Positions 1 to 6,176 of a DNA stretch of 6,692 nt are shown here, piece after piece. How positions within the stretch are numbered: position 1 is the first letter of the stretch; every line of letters starts with the position of its first letter. Source of the DNA: Bacillota bacterium (GTDB lineage: Bacteria > Bacillota > Bacilli > Bacillales_B > DSM-18226); the NCBI GenBank assembly GCA_030705665.1, contig JAUZQA010000239.1, forward strand, positions 1-6,692. The letters run 5' to 3'. Position numbers and translations under genes: made by a program. The notes below the pieces were generated by a model. It was not told the DNA's origin. It saw only the letters and a list, made by a program, of their open reading frames with translations, and made no database searches.

Positions 1-210
1 AGGCTTTTACTAAAAGCAAACGGAGGACGCAGGAAAACAATTGAACGTTCCGGCGTTTTGGCTGAAACCTATCCGTCTGTTTTTGTAATTGAGTTGGACC
101 AGGATGAAAATGCATTTGAACGTGTTTCATACAGTTATGCGGATGTATTAACTGAAACAGTTCAAATTACGTTCTTTGAAGATGCAGCAGGACAGGTAGC
201 ATTAAGCTAA
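1..210 (+). CDS. veg: Veg protein, C-terminal part (5' end outside window)
   Basis: The first 69 codons read in frame from base 1 to a TAA at 208-210 and match the C-terminal four fifths of the Veg family (about 86 residues in B. subtilis). Recognisable segments are [14 protein letters not shown], then [18 protein letters not shown], then [16 protein letters not shown]. Veg is a small, highly expressed protein conserved in Firmicutes. In B. subtilis it has been linked to biofilm gene expression and spore outgrowth, but its biochemical role is unclear. There is no signal peptide or membrane segment in the visible part. The promoter, ribosome binding site and first residues lie upstream of the window. 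A strong intrinsic terminator follows the stop codon directly, so the gene probably ends its transcript here. Its place just before sspF is the usual Bacillus order. Identity is confident; function is not. Confidence 0.93.
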   Translation, partial: RLLLKANGGRRKTIERSGVLAETYPSVFVIELDQDENAFERVSYSYADVLTETVQITFFEDAAGQVALS

Positions 211-220
211 TTACCTTAGT

Positions 221-252
221 AAGCAGTAAACCATTTGGTTTACTGCTTTTTA
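221..252 (+). terminator. Rho-independent terminator of veg
   Basis: A perfect 12-bp stem pairs 221-232 (AAGCAGTAAACC) with 237-248 (GGTTTACTGCTT) around a 4-base ATTT loop. It is followed by a T-rich tail (TTTTACTTTT). It begins 11 bases after the veg stop codon. Confidence 0.93.
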
Positions 253-298
253 CTTTTCAGTGAAAAAAGGGCGAAGCCTTTGCAAAAGTGATTTCCTG

Positions 299-327
299 GG
301 ATAATAATGAGTACTCTTAACAAACTA
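299..327 (+). promoter_or_regulatory. Candidate sigma-G (forespore) promoter of sspF
   Basis: GGATA at 299-303 resembles the sigma-G -35 consensus (gHATR). CAAACTA at 321-327 resembles the -10 consensus (CATnMTA), each with one mismatch, and the spacer is 17 bases. A start near 333-335 would leave a short leader holding the ribosome binding site AAAGGGG at 346-352. Small acid-soluble spore protein genes are normally transcribed by sigma-G, which supports looking for such a site. The match is moderate and other alignments are possible. Confidence 0.4.
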
Positions 328-359
328 ATAATGCCGTGTATGATGAAAGGGGTTTTTAA

Positions 360-545
360 ATGGGCAGAAGAAGAGGTGTAATGTCTGATCGTTTTAAAGA
401 GGAACTTGCAAAGGAGCTTGGGTTCTATGATGTTGTCCAGCAAGAAGGCTGGGGCGGTATCAGAGCAAGGGATGCTGGAAATATGGTTAAACGAGCCATT
501 GAGCTTGCAGAGCAGCAGCTGTTAAATCAGCGGTTAAACCAATAA
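360..545 (+). CDS. sspF: Small acid-soluble spore protein, alpha/beta family (SspF)
   Basis: This 61-residue protein has the same length as B. subtilis SspF and nearly the same sequence in the family's conserved parts. It opens with [10 protein letters not shown], followed by an ELAKELGF block (residues 15-22) aligned to the region cut by the germination protease in alpha/beta SASPs. A second block, [20 protein letters not shown], starts at about residue 34 and is the conserved DNA-contacting half. These proteins are made in the forespore, coat the DNA, shift it towards an A-like form and protect it from UV and chemical damage. They are degraded on germination. The ribosome binding site AAAGGGG (346-352) lies 7 bases before the ATG. 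The gene stands alone between two terminators, so it should be a single-gene unit. It is intact. Protease cleavage of this particular paralog is inferred from the family only. Confidence 0.96.
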   Translation: MGRRRGVMSDRFKEELAKELGFYDVVQQEGWGGIRARDAGNMVKRAIELAEQQLLNQRLNQ

Positions 546-603
546 ACTTTAATTGACTCAGACACTTCTAGTTCCTTAATAATAACAAACATTTCATCAC
601 GGC

Positions 604-633
604 AAAGACCAGGGGGCACCCCTGGTCTTTTAT
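604..633 (+). terminator. Rho-independent terminator of sspF
   Basis: A perfect 12-bp GC-rich stem pairs AAAGACCAGGGG (604-615) with CCCCTGGTCTTT (619-630) around a GCA loop. The T-tract after it is short (TTTTA) but the stem is very stable. It starts 58 bases after the sspF stop codon and ends just before the palindromic repeat. Confidence 0.88.
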
Positions 634-636
634 GAT

Positions 637-781
637 GTCTAGCTACAGCGCCCAGCGGCTAGTGGACTTCGCCCGTCTCCCTACGATAAGTCAACATCGA
701 TTCACTCCGTTCATCGTGTTTCCTTTATCTCAGTCGACGTGCTCCAGTCCATACGCCGCTAAACGGGCGCTTTCGCTTTTC
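637..781. repeat. Palindromic intergenic repeat element (about 145 bp, MITE/REP-like)
   Basis: This block is clearly richer in GC than the AT-rich DNA after it, has no open frame of note, and is built as nested inverted repeats. AGCGCCC (647-653) pairs with GGGCGCT (765-771), AGCGGC (654-659) with GCCGCT (755-760), and TGGACT (663-668) with AGTCCA (746-751). Further in, GATAA (685-689) pairs with TTATC (725-729), AACA (693-696) with TGTT (717-720), and CGAT (698-701) with ATCG (713-716). The left end can alternatively fold on itself through CTAGC (639-643) and GCTAG (658-662). The left edge reads GTCTAGCTACAGCGCCC and the right edge GGGCGCTTTCGCTTTTC. From memory, similar blocks recur between genes in many Bacillaceae genomes, but I cannot search to confirm this. 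I see no clear target-site duplication, and the exact ends are approximate. Confidence 0.75.
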
Positions 782-849
782 TGATATAAATGCTAAAATA
801 AGTTATTTGAATGACAATTATGAATGAATATCTTAGTTTTGGTCTATTG

Positions 850-858
850 TGGTAAAAT
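850..858 (+). promoter_or_regulatory. Candidate sigma-A extended -10 promoter of ispE
   Basis: TGGTAAAAT contains the TGn extension followed by TAAAAT at 853-858, one mismatch from TATAAT. No good -35 hexamer sits 16-18 bases upstream, which is tolerated by extended -10 promoters. A start near 865 would give a leader of about 44 bases. The preceding terminator and repeat mean ispE needs a promoter in this stretch. Confidence 0.45.
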
Positions 859-908
859 AGGACAAAAAATGCATCGTCTTTGGACAATTTAAAAGTAGGT
901 GGACTTGA

Positions 909-1778
909 GTGAAGCTTTTAGTAAAAGCTCCGGCTAAAATCAATCTCTCTTTAGATGTTTTACATAAACGCCCGGATGGCTATCATGAGGTTGAAATGAT
1001 CATGACAACGATTGATCTAGCCGATCGGATTGAATTAACATTGCTAAATGAAGATAGAATCAAAATTGTTTCCCATAATCGTTTTGTACCGGATGATCAG
1101 CGCAACTTGGCATATCAAGCAGCACAATTATTGAAAGAACGGTTTCAAGTAAAGCAGGGAGTAATCATCGCTATTGATAAGACGATTCCGGTTGCAGCGG
1201 GCTTGGCGGGAGGTTCAAGTGACGCAGCAGCAACTTTAAGAGGTTTAAATAAGCTTTGGGATCTTGGTCTGACAATGGATGAATTAGCTGAGATTGGTTC
1301 GGAGATAGGGTCAGATGTTTCATTTTGCGTTTATGGCGGGACAGCGCTTGCAAAAGGGCGAGGGGAGAGCATTACCGAACTTCCAGCCCCTCCGACTTGC
1401 TGGGTCATTTTAGCAAAACCATTTATCGGTGTATCGACCGCAGAAGTATACCGCCGACTTGATTTGAAAAATGTTACCCATCCGAATATTAATGAAATGA
1501 TTAAAGGGATTAAAGAGGATGACTATGGAAAAGTTTGTCAAAATGTAGGCAACGTGTTAGAAGAAGTAACCTTACATCTTCATCCTGAAGTGGCCCAAAT
1601 AAAAGAACAAATGAAACGCTTCGGCGCAGATGCTGTACTAATGAGTGGAAGCGGCCCAACGGTTTTTGGGATTGTTCAGCATGATTCCAGAATGCACAGA
1701 ATCTACAATGGATTAAGAGGGTTTTGTGATCAGGTTTTTGCGGTAAGAATCTTAGGTGAACGGTTCCCTCTTGATTAA
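909..1778 (+). CDS. ispE: 4-diphosphocytidyl-2-C-methyl-D-erythritol kinase
   Basis: IspE is a cytosolic GHMP-family kinase. It uses ATP to phosphorylate the 2-hydroxyl of CDP-methylerythritol in the MEP (non-mevalonate) pathway to IPP and DMAPP. The 289 residues equal the B. subtilis enzyme in length. Visible motifs are [11 protein letters not shown] with the catalytic-type Lys10, [12 protein letters not shown] (21-32), and the glycine-rich ATP loop [15 protein letters not shown] (94-108). Next come GSDVSF with Asp136, the expected base, and near the C-terminus [10 protein letters not shown], the third GHMP motif. The start is GTG, chosen because AGGTGGA (897-903) sits 6 bases upstream and the N-terminus then matches the family; no in-frame ATG competes. 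The stop codon overlaps the first PurBox of the next gene. No terminator follows, so some ispE transcripts may continue into purR. Confidence 0.97.
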   Translation: MKLLVKAPAKINLSLDVLHKRPDGYHEVEMIMTTIDLADRIELTLLNEDRIKIVSHNRFVPDDQRNLAYQAAQLLKERFQVKQGVIIAIDKTIPVAAGLAGGSSDAAATLRGLNKLWDLGLTMDELAEIGSEIGSDVSFCVYGGTALAKGRGESITELPAPPTCWVILAKPFIGVSTAEVYRRLDLKNVTHPNINEMIKGIKEDDYGKVCQNVGNVLEEVTLHLHPEVAQIKEQMKRFGADAVLMSGSGPTVFGIVQHDSRMHRIYNGLRGFCDQVFAVRILGERFPLD

Positions 1779-1800
1779 ATCCGTACATTAGTGATATATT
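1771..1800 (+). promoter_or_regulatory. Likely sigma-A promoter of purR-yabJ
   Basis: The -35 is TTGATT at 1771-1776, inside the last codons of ispE. After an 18-base spacer comes an extended -10, TGATATATT (TG at 1792-1793, TATATT at 1795-1800). Transcription would begin near 1806-1808, giving a leader of about 27 bases with GGAGG at 1824-1828. The two PurBoxes cover the spacer and the start region, as expected for a repressed promoter. Confidence 0.65.
1777..1789 (+). promoter_or_regulatory. PurBox 1 (PurR operator)
   Basis: AAATCCGTACATT matches the B. subtilis PurBox consensus AWWWCCGAACWWT at 12 of 13 positions (T for A at position 8). It overlaps the ispE stop codon and lies within the spacer of the purR promoter. 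It faces the second box on the opposite strand. Confidence 0.72.
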
Positions 1801-1808
1801 ACAGATAG

Positions 1809-1821
1809 AATATTCGGTTTT
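1809..1821 (-). promoter_or_regulatory. PurBox 2 (PurR operator, opposite orientation)
   Basis: Read on the minus strand, AAAACCGAATATT matches AWWWCCGAACWWT at 12 of 13 positions (T for C at position 10). It covers the predicted transcription start of purR. The gap to box 1 is 19 bases with this 13-base definition. Inverted box pairs of similar spacing are the known arrangement at PurR-controlled promoters. Confidence 0.75.
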
Positions 1822-1834
1822 CTGGAGGTATAGT

Positions 1835-2674
1835 ATGAAATTTCGTCGCAGCGAACGACTCATTGATATGACGAACTATTTGCTGGAGCATCCGAATCAG
1901 CTTGTCCCGTTGACATATTTTGCTGATCGGTATACGTCTGCAAAATCATCTATTAGTGAGGATTTGGCCATTGTAAAAGAAACGTTTGAGCAAAGAGGAA
2001 TTGGGACGCTGCAAACAGTACCGGGAGCAGCTGGGGGTGTTCGGTTCTTTGTAAAGGTTAGTGAAGAAAAGGCAAGACCTTTTATAGAAAAACTGTGTAC
2101 AATGATTGCCAACCCTGATCGGTTGTTACCAGGAGGATACTTATATATGACTGATATCCTTGGGGACCCTGCTATTGTTCAAAAAGCAGGGAGAATCATT
2201 GCCTCTGCATATGCAAATGCCAAAATAGATGTCGTTGTTACGGTTGCTACCAAAGGAATACCGCTAGCTTATGCTGTAGCAAGTCAATTGAATGCTCCTG
2301 TTGTCATCGTAAGAAGAGACAGTAAAGTGACAGAAGGTCCTACTGTAAGTATTAACTATGTATCAGGGTCTTCAAAAAGAATCCAAACAATGGTTTTGGC
2401 CAAAAGGAGCCTTGCGCAAGGAGCAAACGTCTTAATTGTGGACGACTTTATGAAGGCAGGCGGAACGGTAAGAGGAATGATTAACCTCTTGGAAGAGTTT
2501 GATGCAAATGTTGCTGGAATTGCTGTTCTAGTTGAGGCCGAGCAAATTGAGGAACGCCTTGTGGACGAATATCTATCGCTTGTGCAGCTTGCTGACGTTG
2601 ATTTAAAGGAAAAAGAAATTAGTGTTCATGAAGGAAACTTCTTTTTAAAATCAAAACAGGGAGGATCAATCTGA
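1835..2674 (+). CDS. purR: Purine operon repressor PurR
   Basis: PurR represses purine synthesis and transport genes in Bacillus and releases DNA when PRPP is abundant. The 279 residues (285 in B. subtilis) show two domains. An N-terminal winged helix spans about 1-70, with [17 protein letters not shown] and [20 protein letters not shown] type I phosphoribosyltransferase-like domain spans about 80-279. Its PRPP motif [13 protein letters not shown] (199-211) has Asp203, Asp204 and Lys207 at the positions known to matter in B. subtilis PurR. The fold is used as a sensor, not an enzyme. The ATG lies 6 bases after GGAGG. The C-terminus is slightly shorter than in B. subtilis but looks complete. 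The gene overlaps yabJ by one base (TGATG), so the two are translationally coupled. Paired PurBoxes upstream indicate autoregulation. Confidence 0.97.
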   Translation: MKFRRSERLIDMTNYLLEHPNQLVPLTYFADRYTSAKSSISEDLAIVKETFEQRGIGTLQTVPGAAGGVRFFVKVSEEKARPFIEKLCTMIANPDRLLPGGYLYMTDILGDPAIVQKAGRIIASAYANAKIDVVVTVATKGIPLAYAVASQLNAPVVIVRRDSKVTEGPTVSINYVSGSSKRIQTMVLAKRSLAQGANVLIVDDFMKAGGTVRGMINLLEEFDANVAGIAVLVEAEQIEERLVDEYLSLVQLADVDLKEKEISVHEGNFFLKSKQGGSI

Positions 2675-3048
2675 TGAAATCAGTACATACAGATTTAGCG
2701 CCTGCGGCAATTGGACCCTATTCGCAAGGCATTTTAGTTAATAATTTATTTTACAGCTCAGGACAGATCCCGTTAAAAGCAGATGGAACGATGGTGACTG
2801 GGGATGTAAAGGAACAAACCAAGCAGGTTTTTCAAAATCTCGAAGCTGTTTTAACTGCTGCAGGTGCTTCGTTTGAAACCGTAGTGAAAGCAACTGTGTT
2901 TATTGCTAATATGGATGACTTTGCAGCGGTAAATGAAGTTTATGGGGAGTTTTTTTCCACACATAAACCTGCACGTTCTTGTGTAGAGGTTTCCAGACTG
3001 CCAAAAGATGCTTTAGTTGAAATAGAAGTTGTAGCGCTTGTTAAATAA
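2674..3048 (+). CDS. yabJ: RidA/YabJ family 2-iminobutanoate/2-iminopropanoate deaminase
   Basis: This 124-residue protein belongs to the RidA (YjgF/YER057c/UK114) family, which hydrolyses reactive enamine/imine intermediates released by PLP enzymes such as threonine dehydratase. It is expected to be a cytosolic trimer with active sites between subunits. Family hallmarks are IGPYSQG (13-19), FYSSGQIP (26-33), and [21 protein letters not shown] (99-119). Arg101 and Glu116 correspond by alignment from memory to the catalytic Arg105 and Glu120 of E. coli RidA, so deaminase activity is likely retained. The start ATG shares a base with the purR stop; GGGAGGA (2659-2665) lies 8 bases upstream, inside purR. 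In B. subtilis yabJ is cotranscribed with purR and is needed for normal adenine-dependent repression by PurR, and the coupling here fits that. The last codons form the left arm of the terminator. Confidence 0.96.
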   Translation: MKSVHTDLAPAAIGPYSQGILVNNLFYSSGQIPLKADGTMVTGDVKEQTKQVFQNLEAVLTAAGASFETVVKATVFIANMDDFAAVNEVYGEFFSTHKPARSCVEVSRLPKDALVEIEVVALVK

Positions 3049-3066
3049 TACAAGCGCTTTTTTTTT
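3033..3066 (+). terminator. Rho-independent terminator of purR-yabJ, overlapping the yabJ stop codon
   Basis: A perfect 9-bp stem pairs AGCGCTTGT (3033-3041) with ACAAGCGCT (3050-3058) around an 8-base loop, followed by a further run of eight T. The left arm is the last coding part of yabJ (codons for A-L-V) and the TAA stop (3046-3048) lies in the loop. Confidence 0.93.
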
Positions 3067-3146
3067 ACAAAATTCTTTAAATTTACCCTAAATTTTACAT
3101 TTGTTCACTAAATTGACATATTTTCACTAAAAAAAATTAAAAACAA
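3067..3146 (+). promoter_or_regulatory. AT-rich upstream region of spoVG (probable AbrB-type control region)
   Basis: The 80 bases between the yabJ terminator and the spoVG promoter are almost entirely A and T. CTAAA recurs at 3088, 3108 and 3127, and TTCACTAAA occurs twice (3104-3112 and 3123-3131), so the motifs repeat every 19-20 bases, about two helical turns. In B. subtilis an AT-rich box upstream of spoVG raises promoter activity and is bound by the transition-state repressor AbrB. The same role here is inferred from position and composition. Confidence 0.55.
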
Positions 3147-3147
3147 G

Positions 3148-3177
3148 GGAGGAAAACGGTTTCCAATTGTTGAATTC
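3148..3177 (+). promoter_or_regulatory. Sigma-H promoter of spoVG
   Basis: GGAGGAAAA (3148-3156) fits the sigma-H -35 consensus RnAGGAWWW. GTTGAATTC (3169-3177) fits the -10 consensus RnnGAATWW except for the last base. The spacer is 12 bases, as expected. B. subtilis spoVG is a classic sigma-H gene. Transcription should start near 3184, giving a leader of about 37 bases. Confidence 0.82.
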
Positions 3178-3220
3178 TTTTACCTAGATTCTATATCTAC
3201 TAAAAAAAGGGTGTGAAAGC

Positions 3221-3511
3221 ATGGAAGTAACTGATGTAAGGCTACGGCGCGTAAATACAGATGGCCGAATGAGAGCAATTGCCTCAATCACGCTTGACAA
3301 TGAATTTGTTGTCCATGATATTCGTGTCATTGATGGAAACAATGGTTTATTCGTCGCTATGCCTAGTAAAAGAACACCAGACGGAGAATTTAGAGACATC
3401 GCGCATCCGATCAATTCGGGAACACGCGGGAAAATTCAAGAAGCAGTATTAGCAGAGTATCACCGTTTAGGAGAACTTGAAGTGGAGTTTGAAGAAGCTG
3501 GAGCTTCTTAA
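3221..3511 (+). CDS. spoVG: SpoVG, septation/regulatory protein
   Basis: SpoVG is a small conserved protein. In B. subtilis it affects the asymmetric septation decision and spore cortex formation, and in other Firmicutes it behaves as a DNA- and RNA-binding global regulator. The 96 residues (97 in B. subtilis) are nearly identical to that protein from residue 1 to about 85: [20 protein letters not shown], then [20 protein letters not shown], then [18 protein letters not shown]. The tail is acidic ([11 protein letters not shown]) and varies in the family. The start has AAAGGGTG (3206-3213) 7 bases upstream. It has its own sigma-H promoter and terminator, and the terminator before it shields it from purR-yabJ transcription. 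The gene is intact, with no signal peptide or membrane segment. Confidence 0.97.
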   Translation: MEVTDVRLRRVNTDGRMRAIASITLDNEFVVHDIRVIDGNNGLFVAMPSKRTPDGEFRDIAHPINSGTRGKIQEAVLAEYHRLGELEVEFEEAGAS

Positions 3512-3529
3512 AAAATTCAGATACAACAT

Positions 3530-3564
3530 GGGCCTGACTTCCTCACAGAGTAAGGCCTTTTTTT
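3530..3564 (+). terminator. Rho-independent terminator of spoVG
   Basis: GGCCT (3531-3535) pairs with AGGCC (3553-3557). After a G-A mismatch, ACT (3537-3539) pairs with AGT (3549-3551). Seven T follow (3558-3564). It begins 19 bases after the spoVG stop codon. Confidence 0.85.
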
Positions 3565-3637
3565 GTGAATAAAAAATATTCTTCGTCTAAATCACCTTTC
3601 TCCCCATAAGTCCCCTTATATTGATAATTTTCCTTTC

Positions 3638-3666
3638 TTGAAAAGCTTCGCTATTTACGTTAATAT
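3638..3666 (+). promoter_or_regulatory. Candidate sigma-A promoter of glmU-prs
   Basis: TTGAAA (3638-3643) is a good -35. After 17 bases comes TAATAT (3661-3666), a 4-of-6 match to the -10. A start near 3673 would give a leader of about 30 bases with GGAGG at 3691-3695. The spoVG terminator upstream means glmU needs a promoter here. Confidence 0.55.
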
Positions 3667-3702
3667 TCATAATGGATAAAAAGGTAAATTGGAGGCTAGT
3701 TC

Positions 3703-5076
3703 ATGTCTAATCGTTATGCTGTTATTTTAGCCGCTGGACAAGGGACTCGGATGAAATCAAAGCTTTATAAAGTACTGCATCCTGTTTGCGGCAAATCAAT
3801 GGTACAGCACGTTGTGGATCAAATTTCAAAGCTTAACATACAAAAAACTGTTACAGTGATCGGTCATGGCGCTGAAATGGTTAAGTCCGAGCTTGGTGAC
3901 CAAACCGAATATGTACTTCAAGACAAACAACTTGGTACGGCCCATGCAGTTATTCAGACAGAGGAAATTCTAAGGGATAAAGAAGGGGTAACGATTGTTG
4001 TTTGCGGAGATACTCCTCTTATTAGAGCTGAAACAATGGAAGCTTTATTCAGCCAGCATGAAAAATTGGCCGCAAAGGCAACGATTTTAACAGCAAAAAT
4101 AGAAGATCCAACTGGATATGGCCGGGTTATTCGCAATGAGGGCGGCCTTGTCGAAAAAATTGTCGAGCATAAGGATGCTACAGATGCTGAGCGTAAAATT
4201 AATGAGATCAATACTGGTACTTATTGTTTTGATAACCAGGCATTATTTTCAGCACTAAAAAAGGTATCAAATGACAATGTTCAAGGTGAGTATTATTTAC
4301 CTGATGTAATAGAAATCATAAAGAAACAAGGCGATGTTGTCACTGCCTATCAAACAGACAGCTTTGAAGAAACGTTGGGTGTAAATGATAGGGTGGCTCT
4401 TGCTGAAGCAGAGCGAATTATGAGAAACCGCATCAATGAAAACCATATGCGTAACGGAGTAACGATTATCGATCCTGCCAATACCTACATTGAAAATGAC
4501 GTTCAAATTGGTCAAGATACGATCGTTTTTCCAGGATCGATACTAAAAGGATCGACAGTAATTGGATCCGATTGTCAAATTGGCCCCAATTCTGAAATAG
4601 TTGGGTGTGAAATTGGAGATGGAACGGTTATTCGCCAATCGGTTGCACATAAGAGCTCAATTGGTTCGCATGTAAATATTGGGCCATTTGCCCATATTCG
4701 TCCTGACTCCAAAATTAGTGATGAAGTTAAAATTGGCAATTTTGTTGAGCTTAAAAAGACTGTTTTTGGAAAAGGAAGCAAGGCTTCACATTTAAGCTAT
4801 GTTGGAGATGCAGAGGTGGGAAGCAACGTCAATCTCGGTTGCGGATCGATTACTGTTAATTACGATGGGAAAAACAAATTCCTAACTAAAATTGAGGATG
4901 ATGTTTTTGTCGGATGTAATTCCAATCTTGTCGCACCTGTTACTGTTGGTAAAGGTTCTTATATTGCTGCTGGATCGACCATTACCAAGGATGTTCCAGG
5001 TGAAGCATTATCCATTGCCCGTGCTCGTCAAGTAAATAAGGAAAACTACGTTGAAAAGCTTAATGTGAAAAAATAA
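3703..5076 (+). CDS. glmU: Bifunctional UDP-N-acetylglucosamine pyrophosphorylase / glucosamine-1-phosphate N-acetyltransferase GlmU
   Basis: GlmU (GcaD in B. subtilis) acetylates glucosamine-1-phosphate with acetyl-CoA, then joins it to UMP from UTP. The product is UDP-GlcNAc for peptidoglycan and wall teichoic acid. The 457 residues match the family length. The N-terminal uridyltransferase domain (about 1-230) shows [11 protein letters not shown] with Lys23 just after, QLGTAHAV (76-83), CGDTPLI with metal-binding Asp103, PTGYGR (136-141), INTGTY with Asn170, and GVND with Asn228. The C-terminal left-handed beta-helix (about 250-440) has repeated hexapeptides such as VQIGQD, CQIGPN and VKIGNF, with the acetyltransferase His363 in [18 protein letters not shown] (3691-3695) is 7 bases before the ATG. 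It is the first gene of an operon with prs, 28 bases downstream. All expected residues are present. Confidence 0.98.
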   Translation: MSNRYAVILAAGQGTRMKSKLYKVLHPVCGKSMVQHVVDQISKLNIQKTVTVIGHGAEMVKSELGDQTEYVLQDKQLGTAHAVIQTEEILRDKEGVTIVVCGDTPLIRAETMEALFSQHEKLAAKATILTAKIEDPTGYGRVIRNEGGLVEKIVEHKDATDAERKINEINTGTYCFDNQALFSALKKVSNDNVQGEYYLPDVIEIIKKQGDVVTAYQTDSFEETLGVNDRVALAEAERIMRNRINENHMRNGVTIIDPANTYIENDVQIGQDTIVFPGSILKGSTVIGSDCQIGPNSEIVGCEIGDGTVIRQSVAHKSSIGSHVNIGPFAHIRPDSKISDEVKIGNFVELKKTVFGKGSKASHLSYVGDAEVGSNVNLGCGSITVNYDGKNKFLTKIEDDVFVGCNSNLVAPVTVGKGSYIAAGSTITKDVPGEALSIARARQVNKENYVEKLNVKK

Positions 5077-5104
5077 GCAAAAATAATATGGAGGCTCAAG
5101 GCTC

Positions 5105-6061
5105 ATGTCTAATCAATATTTAGATCCCAATTTAAAGGTTTTTACTTTGAATTCAAATAAACCACTTGCTGAAGAAATTGCAAAGGTTATTGGAGTAGAA
5201 TTAGGAAAATGCTCGGTTACACGCTTTAGCGATGGAGAAATTCAAATTAATATTGAGGAAAGTATTCGTGGTTGTGATGTTTACGTGATTCAATCTACTA
5301 GCTCTCCTGTTAATGAAAATATCATGGAATTATTAATTATGCTTGATGCTTTAAAGCGTGCCTCGGCAAAGACGATCAATGTGGTTGTCCCTTATTATGG
5401 CTATGCACGTCAAGACAGAAAAGCACGTGCCCGTGAACCAATCACTGCGAAACTGGTTGCAAACCTCTTGGAAACTGCGGGGGCTACACGGATGATTACA
5501 CTTGATTTGCATGCACCGCAGATTCAAGGATTTTTTGATATTCCAACAGACCAATTAATGGGTGTACCCATTTTATCTGATTATTTTAAGGGAAAACAAC
5601 TTAATGGGGATATTGTGGTTGTATCACCAGACCATGGCGGCGTAACTCGTGCAAGAAAAATGGCAGAACGCTTAAAGGCTCCAATTGCCATTATCGATAA
5701 ACGTCGCCCAAGACCAAATGTGGCAGAGGTAATGAATATCGTCGGTAATATCGAAGGGAAAATTGCGATCCTAATCGATGATATTATTGATACAGCTGGA
5801 ACCATTACTCTTGCAGCAAATGCACTAGTCGAGAATGGTGCGGCAGAAGTATATGCTTGCTGTACCCACCCTGTATTGTCAGGACCTGCGATGGAAAGAA
5901 TTCAGAATTCAAAAATCAAAGAACTTGTGATTACCAATACAATTAACCTGCCAGAAGAAAAGAGAATTGATAAGATTGTTGAGCTTTCCGTAGCACCTTT
6001 AATTGGGGAAGCCATTATCCGCGTTCATGAAGAACAATCTGTAAGTACCTTGTTTGATTGA
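5105..6061 (+). CDS. prs: Ribose-phosphate pyrophosphokinase (PRPP synthetase)
   Basis: Prs transfers pyrophosphate from ATP to ribose-5-phosphate to give PRPP, the precursor of purines, pyrimidines, NAD, histidine and tryptophan. PRPP is also the signal read by PurR, encoded upstream in this window. The 318 residues are one more than B. subtilis Prs. Motifs in order are FSDGE (41-45), [11 protein letters not shown] (102-112) in the ATP site, and [14 protein letters not shown] (134-147) with metal-binding His136. Then come [12 protein letters not shown] (173-184), the catalytic flexible loop [14 protein letters not shown] (198-211) with Lys199 and Arg201, and the PRPP loop [11 protein letters not shown] (223-233). 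The enzyme is normally a cytosolic hexamer inhibited by ADP. GGAGG (5090-5094) lies 10 bases before the ATG, a rather long spacing. No intrinsic terminator follows, so transcripts can continue into ctc. Confidence 0.98.
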   Translation: MSNQYLDPNLKVFTLNSNKPLAEEIAKVIGVELGKCSVTRFSDGEIQINIEESIRGCDVYVIQSTSSPVNENIMELLIMLDALKRASAKTINVVVPYYGYARQDRKARAREPITAKLVANLLETAGATRMITLDLHAPQIQGFFDIPTDQLMGVPILSDYFKGKQLNGDIVVVSPDHGGVTRARKMAERLKAPIAIIDKRRPRPNVAEVMNIVGNIEGKIAILIDDIIDTAGTITLAANALVENGAAEVYACCTHPVLSGPAMERIQNSKIKELVITNTINLPEEKRIDKIVELSVAPLIGEAIIRVHEEQSVSTLFD

Positions 6062-6109
6062 TTAAAGATTCAACCTCCAGAATATTTTGTAATGAATAGG
6101 CCATTTAAC

Positions 6110-6135
6110 GTTTAGACCTTCCTGTTTTAGGGCAT
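6110..6135 (+). promoter_or_regulatory. Sigma-B (general stress) promoter of ctc
   Basis: GTTTAG (6110-6115) and GGGCAT (6130-6135) each differ by one base from the sigma-B consensus (GTTTAA and GGGTAT), with a 14-base spacer. ctc is a model sigma-B gene in B. subtilis, so position and sequence agree. The expected start is near 6142, leaving a leader of about 35 bases. Confidence 0.75.
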
Positions 6136-6169
6136 TTTATAAGAAGTTGATGAACAAAAACAGGAAGGT
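6116..6169 (+). promoter_or_regulatory. Perfect 13-bp inverted repeat enclosing the ctc start region and masking its ribosome binding site
   Basis: ACCTTCCTGTTTT (6116-6128) is the exact reverse complement of AAAACAGGAAGGT (6157-6169), with a 28-base loop. The left arm fills the sigma-B promoter spacer. The right arm contains nearly all of the ctc ribosome binding site AGGAAGGTG (6162-6170). No T-run follows, so it is not a usual terminator. RNA read through from prs would carry both arms and could hide the site; RNA started at the sigma-B promoter would lack the left arm. That regulatory reading is inference; a DNA-binding operator is the alternative. Confidence 0.6.
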
Positions 6170-6176
6170 GAAAAAT

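Noticed and set aside
808..827. Direct repeat TGAATGA (808-814 and 821-827) before ispE as an operator
   Set aside because: It is short, in AT-rich DNA, with no known regulator of ispE matching it.
1510..1863. A 117-codon open frame on the minus strand across the ispE end and the purR start
   Set aside because: It lies antisense to two well-identified genes, crosses the purR control region, and its product resembles no family I know. It is a shadow of the coding strand.
3113..3142. A perfect TTGACA -35 (3113-3118) upstream of spoVG as a sigma-A promoter
   Set aside because: The -10 position 17-18 bases downstream is ATTAAA/TTAAAA, a poor match, and the sigma-H promoter next to it is much better. 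The hexamer is probably chance in AT-rich DNA.
3606..3619. Small inverted repeat ATAAG/CTTAT between spoVG and glmU
   Set aside because: A 5-bp AT-rich stem with a 4-base loop is too weak and is expected by chance; no T-run follows.
4297..4781. Minus-strand open frames within glmU
   Set aside because: They are fully antisense to the conserved glmU frame with no ribosome binding site or recognisable product.
6116..6169. The 13-bp inverted repeat before ctc as an intrinsic terminator of prs
   Set aside because: The loop is 28 bases and the right arm is followed by GAAAAATATG with no T-run, so the terminator signature is missing.
6150..6176. An upstream in-frame ATG for ctc at 6150, adding nine residues
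   Set aside because: Its upstream sequence gives only a weak AAGAAG, while the strong AGGAAGGTG precedes 6177, and Ctc proteins start near the latter.
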